This document shows positions 34,804 through 45,241 of a stretch of DNA of 64,000 bases, in pieces. The position numbers were made by a program, and so were the translations under genes. Under the pieces are notes generated by a model, which worked only from the letters and a program-made list of their open reading frames with translations, was not told the DNA's origin and searched no databases. This stretch comes from Lentisalinibacter sp964602525 (GTDB lineage: Bacteria > Pseudomonadota > Gammaproteobacteria > Steroidobacterales > Woeseiaceae), in contig CAZRSA010000002.1 in the NCBI GenBank assembly GCA_964602525.1, positions 9,049 through 73,048 of the forward strand, in the 5' to 3' direction. Each line of letters begins with the position of its first letter. Position 1 is the stretch's first letter.

Positions 34804-37107
34804 ATGCCGCAGACCGCACTGATCGTCGCCGTCACCATACTGGTGCCGGCAGTGCTGGTGCTGGCCATCGTGCTCATCGTGCTGCGTCGCCGTTTCCATG
34901 AGCGCCTGCGGCGGCTCAATCAGGAGATCCTCGAGGTATCCGCGGACGCCGCGGTCGGACGCCGCCTGCGCCCGGCCGACGATCCCGTGCTCGGCCCGCT
35001 GGGGCGCTCGCTGAACCGGCTATTCGACGCGCTCGCCGAAAAGGACGAGGCGGTGTTCGAGCGCGACCGTGCGCTGCGGCGGCTGGTGCGCACCATGCCC
35101 GAGGTGGTGCTGCTGCACGACGATCGCGTGCAACTCGCCAACGAGGCGGCCGCGCGGCTCGTGGGACTGGAGCCGGAGCAGCTCGAGGGCAGGCCGGTGA
35201 GCGACCTGGTGCGCCCGGCCTTCCGTGCCCTGTTCCGCCGCACGGTCACCCGCCTGCTGGCCGGGGAGGTCGGCCCGCAGATGCTGGAGATGCAGCTCAT
35301 CAACGGCGGCGAGCACGGCATGTGGGTGGAGGCCGGCATGGCGGTCGTGAACTGGGGTGACCGGAAGCTGGTGCTGACCGTCGCACGGGACGTGAGCCAC
35401 CGGCGGGAGATCGATTCCACCCTCAGGGGCGACCGGCGTCAGGCGCTCGCGGTGATCGAGTCGATCGGCGACGGGGTGATCACCACGGATATCCGCGGAC
35501 GAGTGGAATACATGAACCGCGAGGCCGAACTACTCACCGGCTACAGCCGGCAGGAGGTCGAGGGCCGGCCGTTTGCCGAGGTCATGCAACTGATCGACGA
35601 GCTGGACAAGCGTTCCCTCGGCGACCCGGTGGAGCGCTGCCTGGCCATGCGTCAGCGTGTGAACATGGGCCGGCGGGCGCACATGGTGGGGCGCGACGAC
35701 GAGCACGAGCATTCCGTGGAACTCACCGCCTCGCCCATCCGCGCGAGCGAAGGCGCCATCGAGGGAGTGGTGGTGGTGTTCCACGACGTGAGCGAGATGC
35801 GGGGCCTGACGCGCCAGATGAGCTATCAGGCCGCTCACGATGCGCTGACCGGTCTCATCAACCGCCGCGAGCTCGAGCGGCGGCTCGAGGAGGCCATCGA
35901 CAATGCCCGGCGCGAGAAGGCCAGCCACGTGCTCTGCTATCTCGACCTGGACCGCTTCAAGGCGGTGAACGACACCTGCGGGCACATGGCGGGGGATGCG
36001 CTGCTGCGGGAGGTGGCGGCGCTGATCAAGGACCAGGTGCGCGATTCGGACTCCGTCGCGCGCATCGGCGGCGACGAGTTCGGGATGCTGCTGATGGGCT
36101 GTCCGCTGGAAAAGGCGCGCCAGATCGCAGGCGACGTGGTGCAGGCGGTGGCGGATCACCGCTTCGTCTGGCAGGACCGCATCTTCACCATCGGCGTCAG
36201 CGTCGGGATCGTGGAGCTGGGGCCGGACAGCGGTTCGGTCCAGGACATGCTGGCCGCTGCGGATTCGGCCTGTTACATGGCCAAGCAGCACGGCCGCGGC
36301 CAGGTGCACGTGTACTCTTCGGCGGACGAGGCAGCGGCGCGGGAACGGGGCGAGATCCAGTGGTTGAGACGCCTGCAGGACGCCCTGTCGAACGGCGGCT
36401 TCGTGCTCGCCACCCAGCCCATCATCGCGCTGGATGCCGAGCGCGAATCCGGGCCGGCGATGGAGGTGCTGCTGCGCTTCCAGGATGCCCAGGGCCGCAC
36501 GGAGTCCCCACGGGACTTCCTGCCGGCCGCGGAACGCTATCATCTGATGCCGCGGATCGACCGCTGGGTGGTGAGCGCCGCGCTGAACGCAATTGCTGCC
36601 GGCGACATCCGGGTGCCCGCCGGGCGCAGTTGCATCATCAACCTGTCCGGCCAGACGCTGGGCGACGCCGACTTCCTGGAGTTCGTCGTGGAGTCACTGG
36701 ACCGCACCGGCGTCGCACCGTCGCGCATCGGATTCGAGATGACCGAAGCGGCGCTCATCACGGAGCCCCGGCAGGCCCAGCGCTTCATCGAAGTGCTGCA
36801 CGGCATGGGCTGCAAATTCGCGCTGGACGACTTCGGCAGCGGCCTCGGCGCCTTCTCCAACCTGAAGCATCTGCCCATCGACTATCTCAAGATCGACGGC
36901 AGCTTCACCCGCCACCTCGGCCGCGACCCGGTCAATCAGGAGATGGTGAGCGCGATGATCAAGCTGGCCCGCAAGATGGACTTCCGCACGGTGGCGGAGC
37001 AGGTGGAAGAGCAGCGCGACTTCGACATGCTGCGCGAGATGGGCGTGGACTTCGCCCAAGGCTACCTGATCGACCGCCCCCGCCTCCTGGGTGCCGGTCC
37101 GAACTAA
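34804..37107 (+). CDS. PAS-GGDEF-EAL cyclic di-GMP turnover protein
   Basis: This is a membrane-anchored c-di-GMP enzyme of 767 aa. One N-terminal helix (residues ~5-28) is followed by a basic linker, PAS domains around residues 85-205 and 215-330, a GGDEF domain (~340-510) and an EAL domain (~520-765). GGDEF is intact at 422-426, with an inhibitory-site RxxD five residues upstream. The EAL motif reads EVL at 554-556 within ExLLR. The other catalytic landmarks remain, including Asp675-Asp676 (DDFGSG), the KID lysine and AEQVE. Both activities are therefore plausible. It has its own upstream region of about 230 bp, divergent from pcm. Confidence 0.95.
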   Translation: MPQTALIVAVTILVPAVLVLAIVLIVLRRRFHERLRRLNQEILEVSADAAVGRRLRPADDPVLGPLGRSLNRLFDALAEKDEAVFERDRALRRLVRTMPEVVLLHDDRVQLANEAAARLVGLEPEQLEGRPVSDLVRPAFRALFRRTVTRLLAGEVGPQMLEMQLINGGEHGMWVEAGMAVVNWGDRKLVLTVARDVSHRREIDSTLRGDRRQALAVIESIGDGVITTDIRGRVEYMNREAELLTGYSRQEVEGRPFAEVMQLIDELDKRSLGDPVERCLAMRQRVNMGRRAHMVGRDDEHEHSVELTASPIRASEGAIEGVVVVFHDVSEMRGLTRQMSYQAAHDALTGLINRRELERRLEEAIDNARREKASHVLCYLDLDRFKAVNDTCGHMAGDALLREVAALIKDQVRDSDSVARIGGDEFGMLLMGCPLEKARQIAGDVVQAVADHRFVWQDRIFTIGVSVGIVELGPDSGSVQDMLAAADSACYMAKQHGRGQVHVYSSADEAAARERGEIQWLRRLQDALSNGGFVLATQPIIALDAERESGPAMEVLLRFQDAQGRTESPRDFLPAAERYHLMPRIDRWVVSAALNAIAAGDIRVPAGRSCIINLSGQTLGDADFLEFVVESLDRTGVAPSRIGFEMTEAALITEPRQAQRFIEVLHGMGCKFALDDFGSGLGAFSNLKHLPIDYLKIDGSFTRHLGRDPVNQEMVSAMIKLARKMDFRTVAEQVEEQRDFDMLREMGVDFAQGYLIDRPRLLGAGPN

Positions 37108-37147
37108 TCCAACTTTCCCAACTTTTGTAGCTTTCGCAACTTACGGG

Positions 37148-37195
37148 TGACCGGCACCAAAGACCAAAGAAACAAAAAAACGGGCGTGCCGGTCA
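37148..37195. repeat. 10-bp inverted repeat around the GGDEF-EAL/hppA junction
   Basis: TGACCGGCAC at 37148-37157 and GTGCCGGTCA at 37186-37195 are perfect inverted copies 28 bases apart. The right arm contains the hppA stop codon. The left arm lies between the convergent genes. Confidence 0.7.
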
Positions 37196-37208
37196 GAGCA
37201 GCGGCACG
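37174..37208 (-). terminator. Possible hppA terminator overlapping the stop codon
   Basis: On the minus strand CGTGCCG in the last hppA codons pairs with CGGCACG just after the stop (seven bp, ten-base loop). CCCG and seven T residues follow. The four-base offset between stem and T-run makes it imperfect. Confidence 0.5.
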
Positions 37209-39214
37209 ATCAGCAGCGCGACGATGTTGATGATCTTGATCAGCGGGTTGATGGCCGGGCCTGCTGTGTCCTTGTAGGGGTCGCCGACGGTATCGCCGGT
37301 CACCGCCGCCTTGTGCGCCTCGGAACCCTTGCCGCCGAAGTTTCCGTCTTCGATGTACTTCTTCGCGTTGTCCCAGGCGCCGCCGCCTGCGGTCATGGAG
37401 ATGGCGACGAACAGGCCGGTGACGATCGTACCGAGCAGCATGCCACCGAGCGCGACGGGGCCGAGCACGAGGCCGACCACGATCGGCACCAGCACCGGCA
37501 GCAGCGACGGGACGACCATCTCCTTGATGGCCGCCTTGGTCAGCATGTCCACGGCACGGGAGTAGTCCGGTTTCTGGGTGCCTTCCATGATGCCCGGCAT
37601 CTCCTTGAACTGCCGGCGCACCTCGTTCACCACCGAGCCGGCGGCCCGGCCCACGGCTTCCATGGCCAGCGCGCCGAACAGATACGGCACCAGGCCGCCG
37701 ACCAGCAGGCCGATGATCACCATGGGGTCGGACAGGTTGAAGTCGAACACTCGGTTGAAGTTGGCCTCCAGCGCATGCGTGTAATCGGCGAACAGCACCA
37801 GCGCCGCCAAACCGGCGGAGCCGATGGCATAGCCCTTGGTCACCGCTTTCGTCGTGTTGCCCACGGCGTCCAGCTGGTCGGTGATGTTGCGCACCTCCGA
37901 CTCCAGCTCGGCCATCTCGGCGATGCCGCCGGCGTTATCCGTGATGGGGCCGAAGGCGTCCAGCGCCACGACGATGCCGGTCATGGACAGCATGGTGGTG
38001 GCCGCGATGCCGATGCCGTACAGGCCGGCCAGCTCGTGGGCGCCCCAGATGCTGGCGCACACTGCCAGCACCGGCCAGGCCGTGGCCTTCATGGAGACGC
38101 CGAGGCCGGCGATGATGTTGGTGGCGTGACCGGTCAGGGAGGACTCGGCGACCAGCTGCACGGGCGGGTGGTCGGTGCCGGTGTAGTACTCGGTGATCCA
38201 GACCATGAACGCGGTCAGCGCCAGACCGATGACCGCCGCGCCGAACAGGTTCATCGCCTCGCCGGTGCCGCCCATCATAGCCGTGGTAATGGGATAGAAG
38301 GCCGCGGCGGCCAGCAGGCCGGACGCGATCATGCCCTTGTACAGCGCGCCCATGATGGAGCCGTTGGAGCCCGCCTTCACGAAGAACGTGCCGATGACCG
38401 AGGCGACGATGGAGGCGGCGCCCAGTACCAGCGGATAGACCCAGGCCGCCCAGCCCCAGTCGGCGTGGAACAGTACGCCGAGGAGCATTGTGGCGATGAT
38501 GGTCACCGCGTACGTCTCGAACAGGTCCGCGGCCATGCCGGCACAGTCGCCGACGTTGTCGCCGACGTTGTCGGCGATCACGCCCGGGTTGCGCGGGTCG
38601 TCCTCGGGAATGCCGGCCTCGACCTTGCCCACGAGGTCGGCGCCGACGTCCGCGCCCTTGGTGAAGATGCCGCCGCCGAGTCGGGCGAAGATGGAGATCA
38701 GTGAGCCGCCGAAGGCCAGGCCGACCAGCGCCTTGATCGCCTTCTCACCCTCGATGCCGGCGAGGTTCAGCAGGCCGTAGTAGCCGGCGACCCCGAGCAG
38801 GCCCAGACCGACCACCAGCAGGCCGGTGATGGCGCCGCCGCGGAAGGCGACGTCCAGCGCCGGGTTCAGGCCCTTGCGGGCGGCCTCGGCGGTGCGCACG
38901 TTGGCGCGTACGGAGACGAACATGCCGATGTAGCCGGCCATGGCCGAGAACACCGCGCCGATGACGAAGCCGAGCGCAGTCCACCAGTCGAGGGCGAAGC
39001 CGACGACGATGGCGAGCACCACGCCGACGATGCCGATGGTCGTGTACTGGCGGTTCATATAGGCCGCGGCGCCTTCCTGGATGGCCGCCCCGATCTCCTG
39101 CATGCGCTCGTTGCCGGCGGACTGCTTCAGCACCCACTGGACCGAGAACAGTCCGTACAGGATGGCCAGGACGCCGGCGCCGATGCACAGCCACAGCGCG
39201 AGTTCATACGACAT
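37193..39214 (-). CDS. hppA: Membrane-bound proton-translocating pyrophosphatase (K+-independent type)
   Basis: HppA couples pyrophosphate hydrolysis to proton export, or makes pyrophosphate from the gradient. The 673-aa protein has about 16 helices. The PPi-binding motif DVGADLVGKVE is at 189-199, then DNVGDNVGDCAGMAADLFE, and a second acidic motif near the C-terminus (GDTVGDPYKDTAGP). The diagnostic site reads GNTTKAVTKG (452-461). Lys there, with Thr three residues on, marks K+-independent proton pumps. A strong GGGAGGAA precedes the ATG. It is downstream of the PPi-dependent phosphofructokinase on the same strand, with a 265-bp gap. Confidence 0.97.
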   Translation of the reverse strand: MSYELALWLCIGAGVLAILYGLFSVQWVLKQSAGNERMQEIGAAIQEGAAAYMNRQYTTIGIVGVVLAIVVGFALDWWTALGFVIGAVFSAMAGYIGMFVSVRANVRTAEAARKGLNPALDVAFRGGAITGLLVVGLGLLGVAGYYGLLNLAGIEGEKAIKALVGLAFGGSLISIFARLGGGIFTKGADVGADLVGKVEAGIPEDDPRNPGVIADNVGDNVGDCAGMAADLFETYAVTIIATMLLGVLFHADWGWAAWVYPLVLGAASIVASVIGTFFVKAGSNGSIMGALYKGMIASGLLAAAAFYPITTAMMGGTGEAMNLFGAAVIGLALTAFMVWITEYYTGTDHPPVQLVAESSLTGHATNIIAGLGVSMKATAWPVLAVCASIWGAHELAGLYGIGIAATTMLSMTGIVVALDAFGPITDNAGGIAEMAELESEVRNITDQLDAVGNTTKAVTKGYAIGSAGLAALVLFADYTHALEANFNRVFDFNLSDPMVIIGLLVGGLVPYLFGALAMEAVGRAAGSVVNEVRRQFKEMPGIMEGTQKPDYSRAVDMLTKAAIKEMVVPSLLPVLVPIVVGLVLGPVALGGMLLGTIVTGLFVAISMTAGGGAWDNAKKYIEDGNFGGKGSEAHKAAVTGDTVGDPYKDTAGPAINPLIKIINIVALLIVPLL

Positions 39215-39479
39215 GAGTTGTTCCTCCCGGTCATGTCCACCGATCGGCCCGGCAGGCCGTCGGTTGTTCGTGGTTGTTCAGCTGGAGCGCCCTCCGCCCG
39301 CAGCCGACGGGCACGAGGACGGTCGGGGCCCCGGATCCACTGCGCAGACGGTGGCGAAGAAAGCACCGCTACGGCTGTTTTCGGGATCCGGTACTCGTTC
39401 CGTAACTCGCTGGTTTATATGGAATTCAGGCGCTCAAGAAGCCGCCGCCGCAAGTCCCCGGCGGCAACAGCGCCGCGCA
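39215..39479 (-). promoter_or_regulatory. pfp-hppA intergenic region with candidate hppA promoter
   Basis: These 265 bases carry no gene. Just after the pfp stop, a GC-rich inverted repeat (about 39442-39467) could act as a weak terminator. A -10-like TATAAA (minus strand, 39419-39414) lies about 200 bases before hppA, without a clear -35. So hppA may have its own promoter even if pfp transcription reads through. Confidence 0.35.
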
Positions 39480-40754
39480 TCATACCACAAATCGTTTCTT
39501 GAGCTTCTTCTTAACCGGAACGTTGCGGAGCTTCGCGTAGACGGGGAGGCCGCGGGAATACGGCGGGTAGTCCTCACCGTTGATCAGCGGGGCGAGGTAG
39601 CGCCGTGCGGTGCCGGTGATGCCGTAGCCGTCCTTCGTGATGAAGCGTTTCGGCAGCGTCTTCTCCCGGTTCGCCACGCGGCTCAGCGGCGCCTTCTCGA
39701 TCTTCCAGCGGTAGGGGCTGTCGGAGGTGCGCTTGATCACCGGCAGCACGGCGTCCTCGCCCGCGAGCGCCATCTCCACCGCCGCGCGCCCCACGGCGTA
39801 GGCCTGTTCCACGTCCGTAGCCGAGGCGATGTGGCGGGCAGAGCGCTGCAGATAATCCGCGATGGCGTAGTGGAACTTGAAGCCGGTGCCGTCGCGCACC
39901 ATCGTGGCGACCTCCGAGGCCACGCCGCCGAGCTGTACGTGGCCGAAGGCGTCCTTCGTGCCCGCATCGGCCAGGAAGCGGCCGTCCTTGTAACGGGCCC
40001 CCTCGGAGACGACGATCACGCAGTAGCCGTAGTCCTTCACGCAGCGTTTCACCCGCGCCAGGAACTTCTTCTTCTCGAAGGGCACCTCCGGGAACAGGAT
40101 GATGTGGGGCGGCTCTTCGGGACCCTCGCCGGCCAGCCCGGCCGCGGCGGCGATCCAGCCCGCGTGGCGGCCCATCACCTCCAGGATGAACACCTTGGTG
40201 GAGGTCTCGGCCATGGAGGCGACGTCCAGGGCGGCCTCCCGGGTGGAGACGGCCACGTACTTCGCCACCGAGCCGAAACCCGGGCAGTTGTCGGTGATCG
40301 GCAGGTCGTTGTCCACCGTCTTCGGCACGCCGATGCAGGTGATCGGGAAGCCCAATCTGTCACCGATCTGGGACACCTTGTGCGCCGTGTCCATGGAGTC
40401 GTTGCCGCCGTTGTAGAAGAAGAAGCCGATGTCGTGGGCCGCGAAAACCTCGATCAGGCGCTCGTACTCGCGCCGGTTCTCCTCCAGCCCCTTCAGCTTG
40501 TAGCGGGCGGTGCCGAACGCACCGCCGGGGGTGTGCTTCAGCTGAGCGACGGCCTTGGCCGACTCCCGGTTGGTGTCGATCAGGTCCTCCGTGAGGGCGC
40601 CGATAATGCCGTTCCTGCCGGCGTAGACCTTGCCGATGCGGCTCTTGTGCTGGCGTGCCGTCTCGATGACGCCGCAGGCGCTCGCGTTGATGACGGCGGT
40701 GACGCCGCCGGACTGGGCATAGAATGCGTTCTTGGCTGCCTTCTTTGCTGACAT
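39480..40754 (-). CDS. pfp: Pyrophosphate-dependent 6-phosphofructokinase
   Basis: This enzyme phosphorylates fructose-6-phosphate with PPi, a reversible step used in glycolysis and gluconeogenesis. Two positions separate it from ATP enzymes. The first is Asp119 in NGGNDS, where ATP-dependent enzymes have Gly. The second is Lys145 in PKTVDND, where they have Gly-Thr. EVMGRHAGWIAAAAGL near residue 187 binds the sugar phosphate. The length of 424 aa fits the clade with a C-terminal extension, which here is very basic. The ATG at 40754 has GAGGGAG upstream. It is divergent from adk and upstream of hppA. Confidence 0.93.
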   Translation of the reverse strand: MSAKKAAKNAFYAQSGGVTAVINASACGVIETARQHKSRIGKVYAGRNGIIGALTEDLIDTNRESAKAVAQLKHTPGGAFGTARYKLKGLEENRREYERLIEVFAAHDIGFFFYNGGNDSMDTAHKVSQIGDRLGFPITCIGVPKTVDNDLPITDNCPGFGSVAKYVAVSTREAALDVASMAETSTKVFILEVMGRHAGWIAAAAGLAGEGPEEPPHIILFPEVPFEKKKFLARVKRCVKDYGYCVIVVSEGARYKDGRFLADAGTKDAFGHVQLGGVASEVATMVRDGTGFKFHYAIADYLQRSARHIASATDVEQAYAVGRAAVEMALAGEDAVLPVIKRTSDSPYRWKIEKAPLSRVANREKTLPKRFITKDGYGITGTARRYLAPLINGEDYPPYSRGLPVYAKLRNVPVKKKLKKRFVV

Positions 40755-40922
40755 GGGCTCCCTCGCTGGGCTTCGTTTGACGACTGGCCCGGGAGCATAG
40801 CCAATTTCCCCTCCGCCTTCATGCGCCGGCCCGAATTGACCTGGTCCCGGGGAGCGGCTACGGTTGCGCGCCACACCGGCGTATCCGCGGCAGGCGGCCG
40901 GTATCCGGCAGGGAGTTCAAAC

Positions 40923-41567
40923 ATGCGCATCGTTTTGCTCGGCGCCCCGGGCTCAGGGAAGGGCACACAGGCCCAGCGGCTGATGGCCGAGAAGGGTATC
41001 CCGCAGATATCCACGGGCGACCTGCTGCGTGCGGCGGTCGCCTCCGGCAGCGAACTCGGCCGCAAGGCGAAGTCGGCCATGGACGCCGGCGAACTCGTCT
41101 CCGACGACATCGTTCTCGGCATGATCCGGGAACGGCTCGCCGAAGACGACGCCGCGAACGGCTTCATCCTGGACGGCTTCCCGCGCAACGAGTCCCAGGC
41201 CGAGTCCCTGGACGAACTGCTGGCGGAACTCGGCCAGCCCCTGGACGCGGCGGTGCTCATGGACGTGGATTTCGATATCCTCATGAAGCGGCTGACCGGC
41301 CGGCGCACCTGCTCGGTCACCGGCAAGGTGCTCAATATCCATTACTCGCCCCAGGAGGAACTCGATGCCTGCCTGAAGGCCGGCGGGGAGCTCCGCCAGC
41401 GCGAGGACGACAACGAGGAGATCATCGCGAACCGTCTGCAGGTCTACCGGGAACAGACGGCGCCGCTGGTGGATTACTACCGGGACCGGGGGCTGCTGAA
41501 GACGGTGGATGCCGAGGGCAGCATCGAGGCCGTCTACGAGCGGCTGGTCTCCGCGGTGGAGGGCTGA
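40923..41567 (+). CDS. adk: Adenylate kinase
   Basis: Adk interconverts 2 ADP with ATP and AMP. The 214-aa protein is the long type with a LID domain. It has the P-loop LLGAPGSGKGTQA, ISTGDLLRAAV for AMP binding, FILDGFPRNESQAE, and the LID start GRRTCSVTGKVLN. The LID lacks the four-Cys zinc set, as in most Gram-negatives. AGGGAG lies about ten bases before the ATG. Its end overlaps the convergent rnd gene by 34 bases. It is divergent from the PPi-dependent phosphofructokinase. Confidence 0.98.
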   Translation: MRIVLLGAPGSGKGTQAQRLMAEKGIPQISTGDLLRAAVASGSELGRKAKSAMDAGELVSDDIVLGMIRERLAEDDAANGFILDGFPRNESQAESLDELLAELGQPLDAAVLMDVDFDILMKRLTGRRTCSVTGKVLNIHYSPQEELDACLKAGGELRQREDDNEEIIANRLQVYREQTAPLVDYYRDRGLLKTVDAEGSIEAVYERLVSAVEG

Positions 41568-42649
41568 GGCCGCTTCCCGAGCAGCGACTGCAGAGGCTCT
41601 CCCACCAGCTTGCCGCGCCAGCCGGACAGCGCGCGCAGCCCGTCGCCGCCGGCGGCGGCCCTGCGCAGGTCCTTCTGGGAGGCGATCAGCTCGGGCTCGA
41701 TGCCCAGCTCCTCCGCCTTGCCTCGCACCACGCCGGCCATCTCGGCCACCAGCGCCTTCTCGGCCGCCGTGGGCGCACCCCGCCGCAGTACCGGCGATGG
41801 TCCCGCCCGGGCGATCACCCGCAGCAGCTGATCGCCGGCCCTCCGTACCAGCCCCGCCGGCACGTCCCGGACGTCCGCCAGCGCCTCGCGGCTGGAGGGC
41901 CGGGACTGGGCAAGGGCGATCAGCGCGGCGTCCTTCAGTATCCATTGGCGGGGCCGGTCCGCTCGCAGGGCTTCGCGTTCCCGCCACACGGCCAGTGCCG
42001 CGGCGGCCGATGCGGTGCGCTCGTCCATGCGCGCCAGCCCCTTCAGCCGCTGCCAGGCCGTGTCGGGCGCGGGCTCGTAGAGGACCGGATCCAGCAGTTC
42101 GTTGCTGTCGGCCACTGCCCAGTCGAACCGGCCGAGCTCCTCGAGGCGGGCGCTCAGGATGGCGCGCATCTCATCCAGGTAGCGCACGTCGTCGGCGGCG
42201 TATTCCAACTGCTCGGGGCCGAGCGGCCGGCGCGACCAGTCCGTACGCGTGTGATGCTTGCCGAGATCGATGCCCAGCAGCTCGCGCACCAGCGCGGCGT
42301 AGCCGATCTGCGCCGGATAGCCGCACAGCGCCGCCGCCACCTGGGTGTCGAAGATGCGGCCCGGCAGGCGTCCCGCCGCGCCGAGCAGCACCTCCAGGTC
42401 CTGCCGGGCGGCGTGCAGGGTGAGCTCCGTGCGGTCGAAGCACTGCCACAGGGGCTCCAGGTCCATCCCGGCCAGCGGATCGATGCAGGCGATGCGCCCA
42501 CCGGCCGTGAGCTGCACCAGACACAGCCGGGCGTGGTAGGTGCGTTCACGCAGGAATTCCGTATCCGCGGCCAGCGTGCCGCCGGCGTCGATCGTCGCCA
42601 GGAACGAAAGCAGTGTGGCCTCGGTGTCGATGAAGAGAATGTCGCTCAT
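41534..42649 (-). CDS. rnd: Ribonuclease D
   Basis: RNase D is a 3'-5' exoribonuclease that trims tRNA and other small RNA precursors. The DEDD exonuclease domain shows LAADTEFLRERTY (Asp and Glu) and LTLHAARQDLEVL (Asp). It also shows LEYAADDVRYLDEM with the Tyr and Asp of the DEDDy type near residue 165. Two HRDC-like helical domains follow, the first with WREREALRADRPRQWILKD. The 371-aa length is normal. The ATG at 42649 begins the family N-terminus; earlier codons do not. Confidence 0.95.
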   Translation of the reverse strand: MSDILFIDTEATLLSFLATIDAGGTLAADTEFLRERTYHARLCLVQLTAGGRIACIDPLAGMDLEPLWQCFDRTELTLHAARQDLEVLLGAAGRLPGRIFDTQVAAALCGYPAQIGYAALVRELLGIDLGKHHTRTDWSRRPLGPEQLEYAADDVRYLDEMRAILSARLEELGRFDWAVADSNELLDPVLYEPAPDTAWQRLKGLARMDERTASAAAALAVWREREALRADRPRQWILKDAALIALAQSRPSSREALADVRDVPAGLVRRAGDQLLRVIARAGPSPVLRRGAPTAAEKALVAEMAGVVRGKAEELGIEPELIASQKDLRRAAAGGDGLRALSGWRGKLVGEPLQSLLGKRPQPSTAETSRS

Positions 42650-42717
42650 TGGCGGGTCTTTGCCCTCCGGGGTTATCGTGAGAACATGCGCTGCATGCGA
42701 GGATACACTGCCGCAGC

Positions 42718-43218
42718 GTGCTGATACTGCTCCGGACACTGACGGGTATCGTGCTGCTGCGGCTGGGTCCCGATGCGCTGCCCCGCTCGCTGTTCCTCAC
42801 CGGCCTCCTGTTCGCTGCGATGCTGGCGGCGAGTTTCTCCGGGCTCGCGCTGTCGGGCGGCTGGCAGCCCTGGTCGCCGGCGTTCTTCGTGCTCAGCCTC
42901 GGGCTGTCCCTCGGTACCTACACGATCGCGCTGCGGCTGCGCGGCTACCCCGCCCGTCTCCCGCAGACCTTCGCCGCGCTGTTCGGTGCCTCGGCGCTGA
43001 TCAGCGTGGCCGAGCTGCCGCTGCTCGCCACCGGTGCGCTGGAGGCGGAGGGGCAGGGCGGGGTCATGGTGCTGCTGGCGCTCATCGCGTGGTCGATACT
43101 CGTTGACGGTCACATCATGGCCCGGGCGCTGGAGGTTCCGCTGATCGGCGGCACGCTGCTGGCACTGGCCGTCTTCTCCGGGCAGCTCGTGCTGTACCAG
43201 CAATTCCCCTCGGCCTGA
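42718..43218 (+). CDS. Small integral membrane protein of unknown function
   Basis: I do not recognise a named family. The 166-aa sequence reads as four hydrophobic helices (about residues 20-45, 50-70, 80-105 and 115-160) with few charges and a conserved-looking DGHIMARALEVP near residue 130. The start is GTG. A -10-like TACACT lies eight bases before it, so the transcript could be nearly leaderless. The gene ends two bases before mpl, which suggests cotranscription with the peptidoglycan-recycling ligase. No enzymatic motif is visible. Confidence 0.75.
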   Translation: MLILLRTLTGIVLLRLGPDALPRSLFLTGLLFAAMLAASFSGLALSGGWQPWSPAFFVLSLGLSLGTYTIALRLRGYPARLPQTFAALFGASALISVAELPLLATGALEAEGQGGVMVLLALIAWSILVDGHIMARALEVPLIGGTLLALAVFSGQLVLYQQFPSA

Positions 43219-43220
43219 CC

Positions 43221-44582
<1,362 letters not shown>

Positions 44583-44637
44583 CGCCCGGCGCAACCGGCG
44601 CATCGGCTGGCCGGCGGGCGGCGAATCACAGACGACT

Positions 44638-45237
44638 ATGAGCGACACCGAGATCCCGCTGTTCCCGCTGCGAACGGTTCTCTACCCCGAGGGCCCGCTG
44701 CCGCTGCGCATCTTCGAGACCCGCTACGTTGACATGATCAGCCGCTGCCTGCGCGAGGACGCGGGCTTCGGCGTCGTGCTCATCCGCGAGGGCACGGAGA
44801 CCGGCGCGGCCAGTACCTGCAGTACCGGCACCCTGGCGAAGATCGTCGACTGGTATCAGGGCAGCGACGGGCTGCTGGGCATCACGGCCCAGGGCACGCA
44901 GCGCTTCCGTCTCGAGTCCGTGCGCCGGGCGCAGGACGGGCTCAACCTCGGCCGGGTGGAATGGCTGGAGCACGAGCCCCGGGTGGAGCTGCCCGCCGCG
45001 TTCCGGCCCATGGTGGATATCCTGCGGGGCGTGCTGGACGACCTGGGCCGGCTGTACGAGCCGCTGGAGCGCCGCTACGACGACGCCACCTGGGTTGGCT
45101 ACCGGTTCGCCGAGATACTTCCCATCACGCCGGAGCAGAAACAGTTCTGCCTGGAGACCGAGGACGCGCTCGAGCGGCTGGAGATCATCCGCGTGATCCT
45201 TCGCTCCGCCGGTGAGGAGGACGAGGACGACGGCTGA
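44638..45237 (+). CDS. Lon protease N-terminal (substrate-binding) domain protein
   Basis: This stand-alone Lon N-terminal domain protein has 199 aa and no ATPase or protease part. It begins TEIPLFPLRTVLYPEGPLPLRIFE. GFGVVLIREGTE and TLAKIVDWYQGSDGLLGITAQGTQRF follow, the PUA-like beta fold of the family. The C-terminal half is helical and the tail is acidic. Such proteins are thought to be adaptors, but no function is established. It follows mpl on the same strand and is convergent with hemL, four bases apart. Confidence 0.92.
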   Translation: MSDTEIPLFPLRTVLYPEGPLPLRIFETRYVDMISRCLREDAGFGVVLIREGTETGAASTCSTGTLAKIVDWYQGSDGLLGITAQGTQRFRLESVRRAQDGLNLGRVEWLEHEPRVELPAAFRPMVDILRGVLDDLGRLYEPLERRYDDATWVGYRFAEILPITPEQKQFCLETEDALERLEIIRVILRSAGEEDEDDG

Positions 45238-45241
45238 GGGC

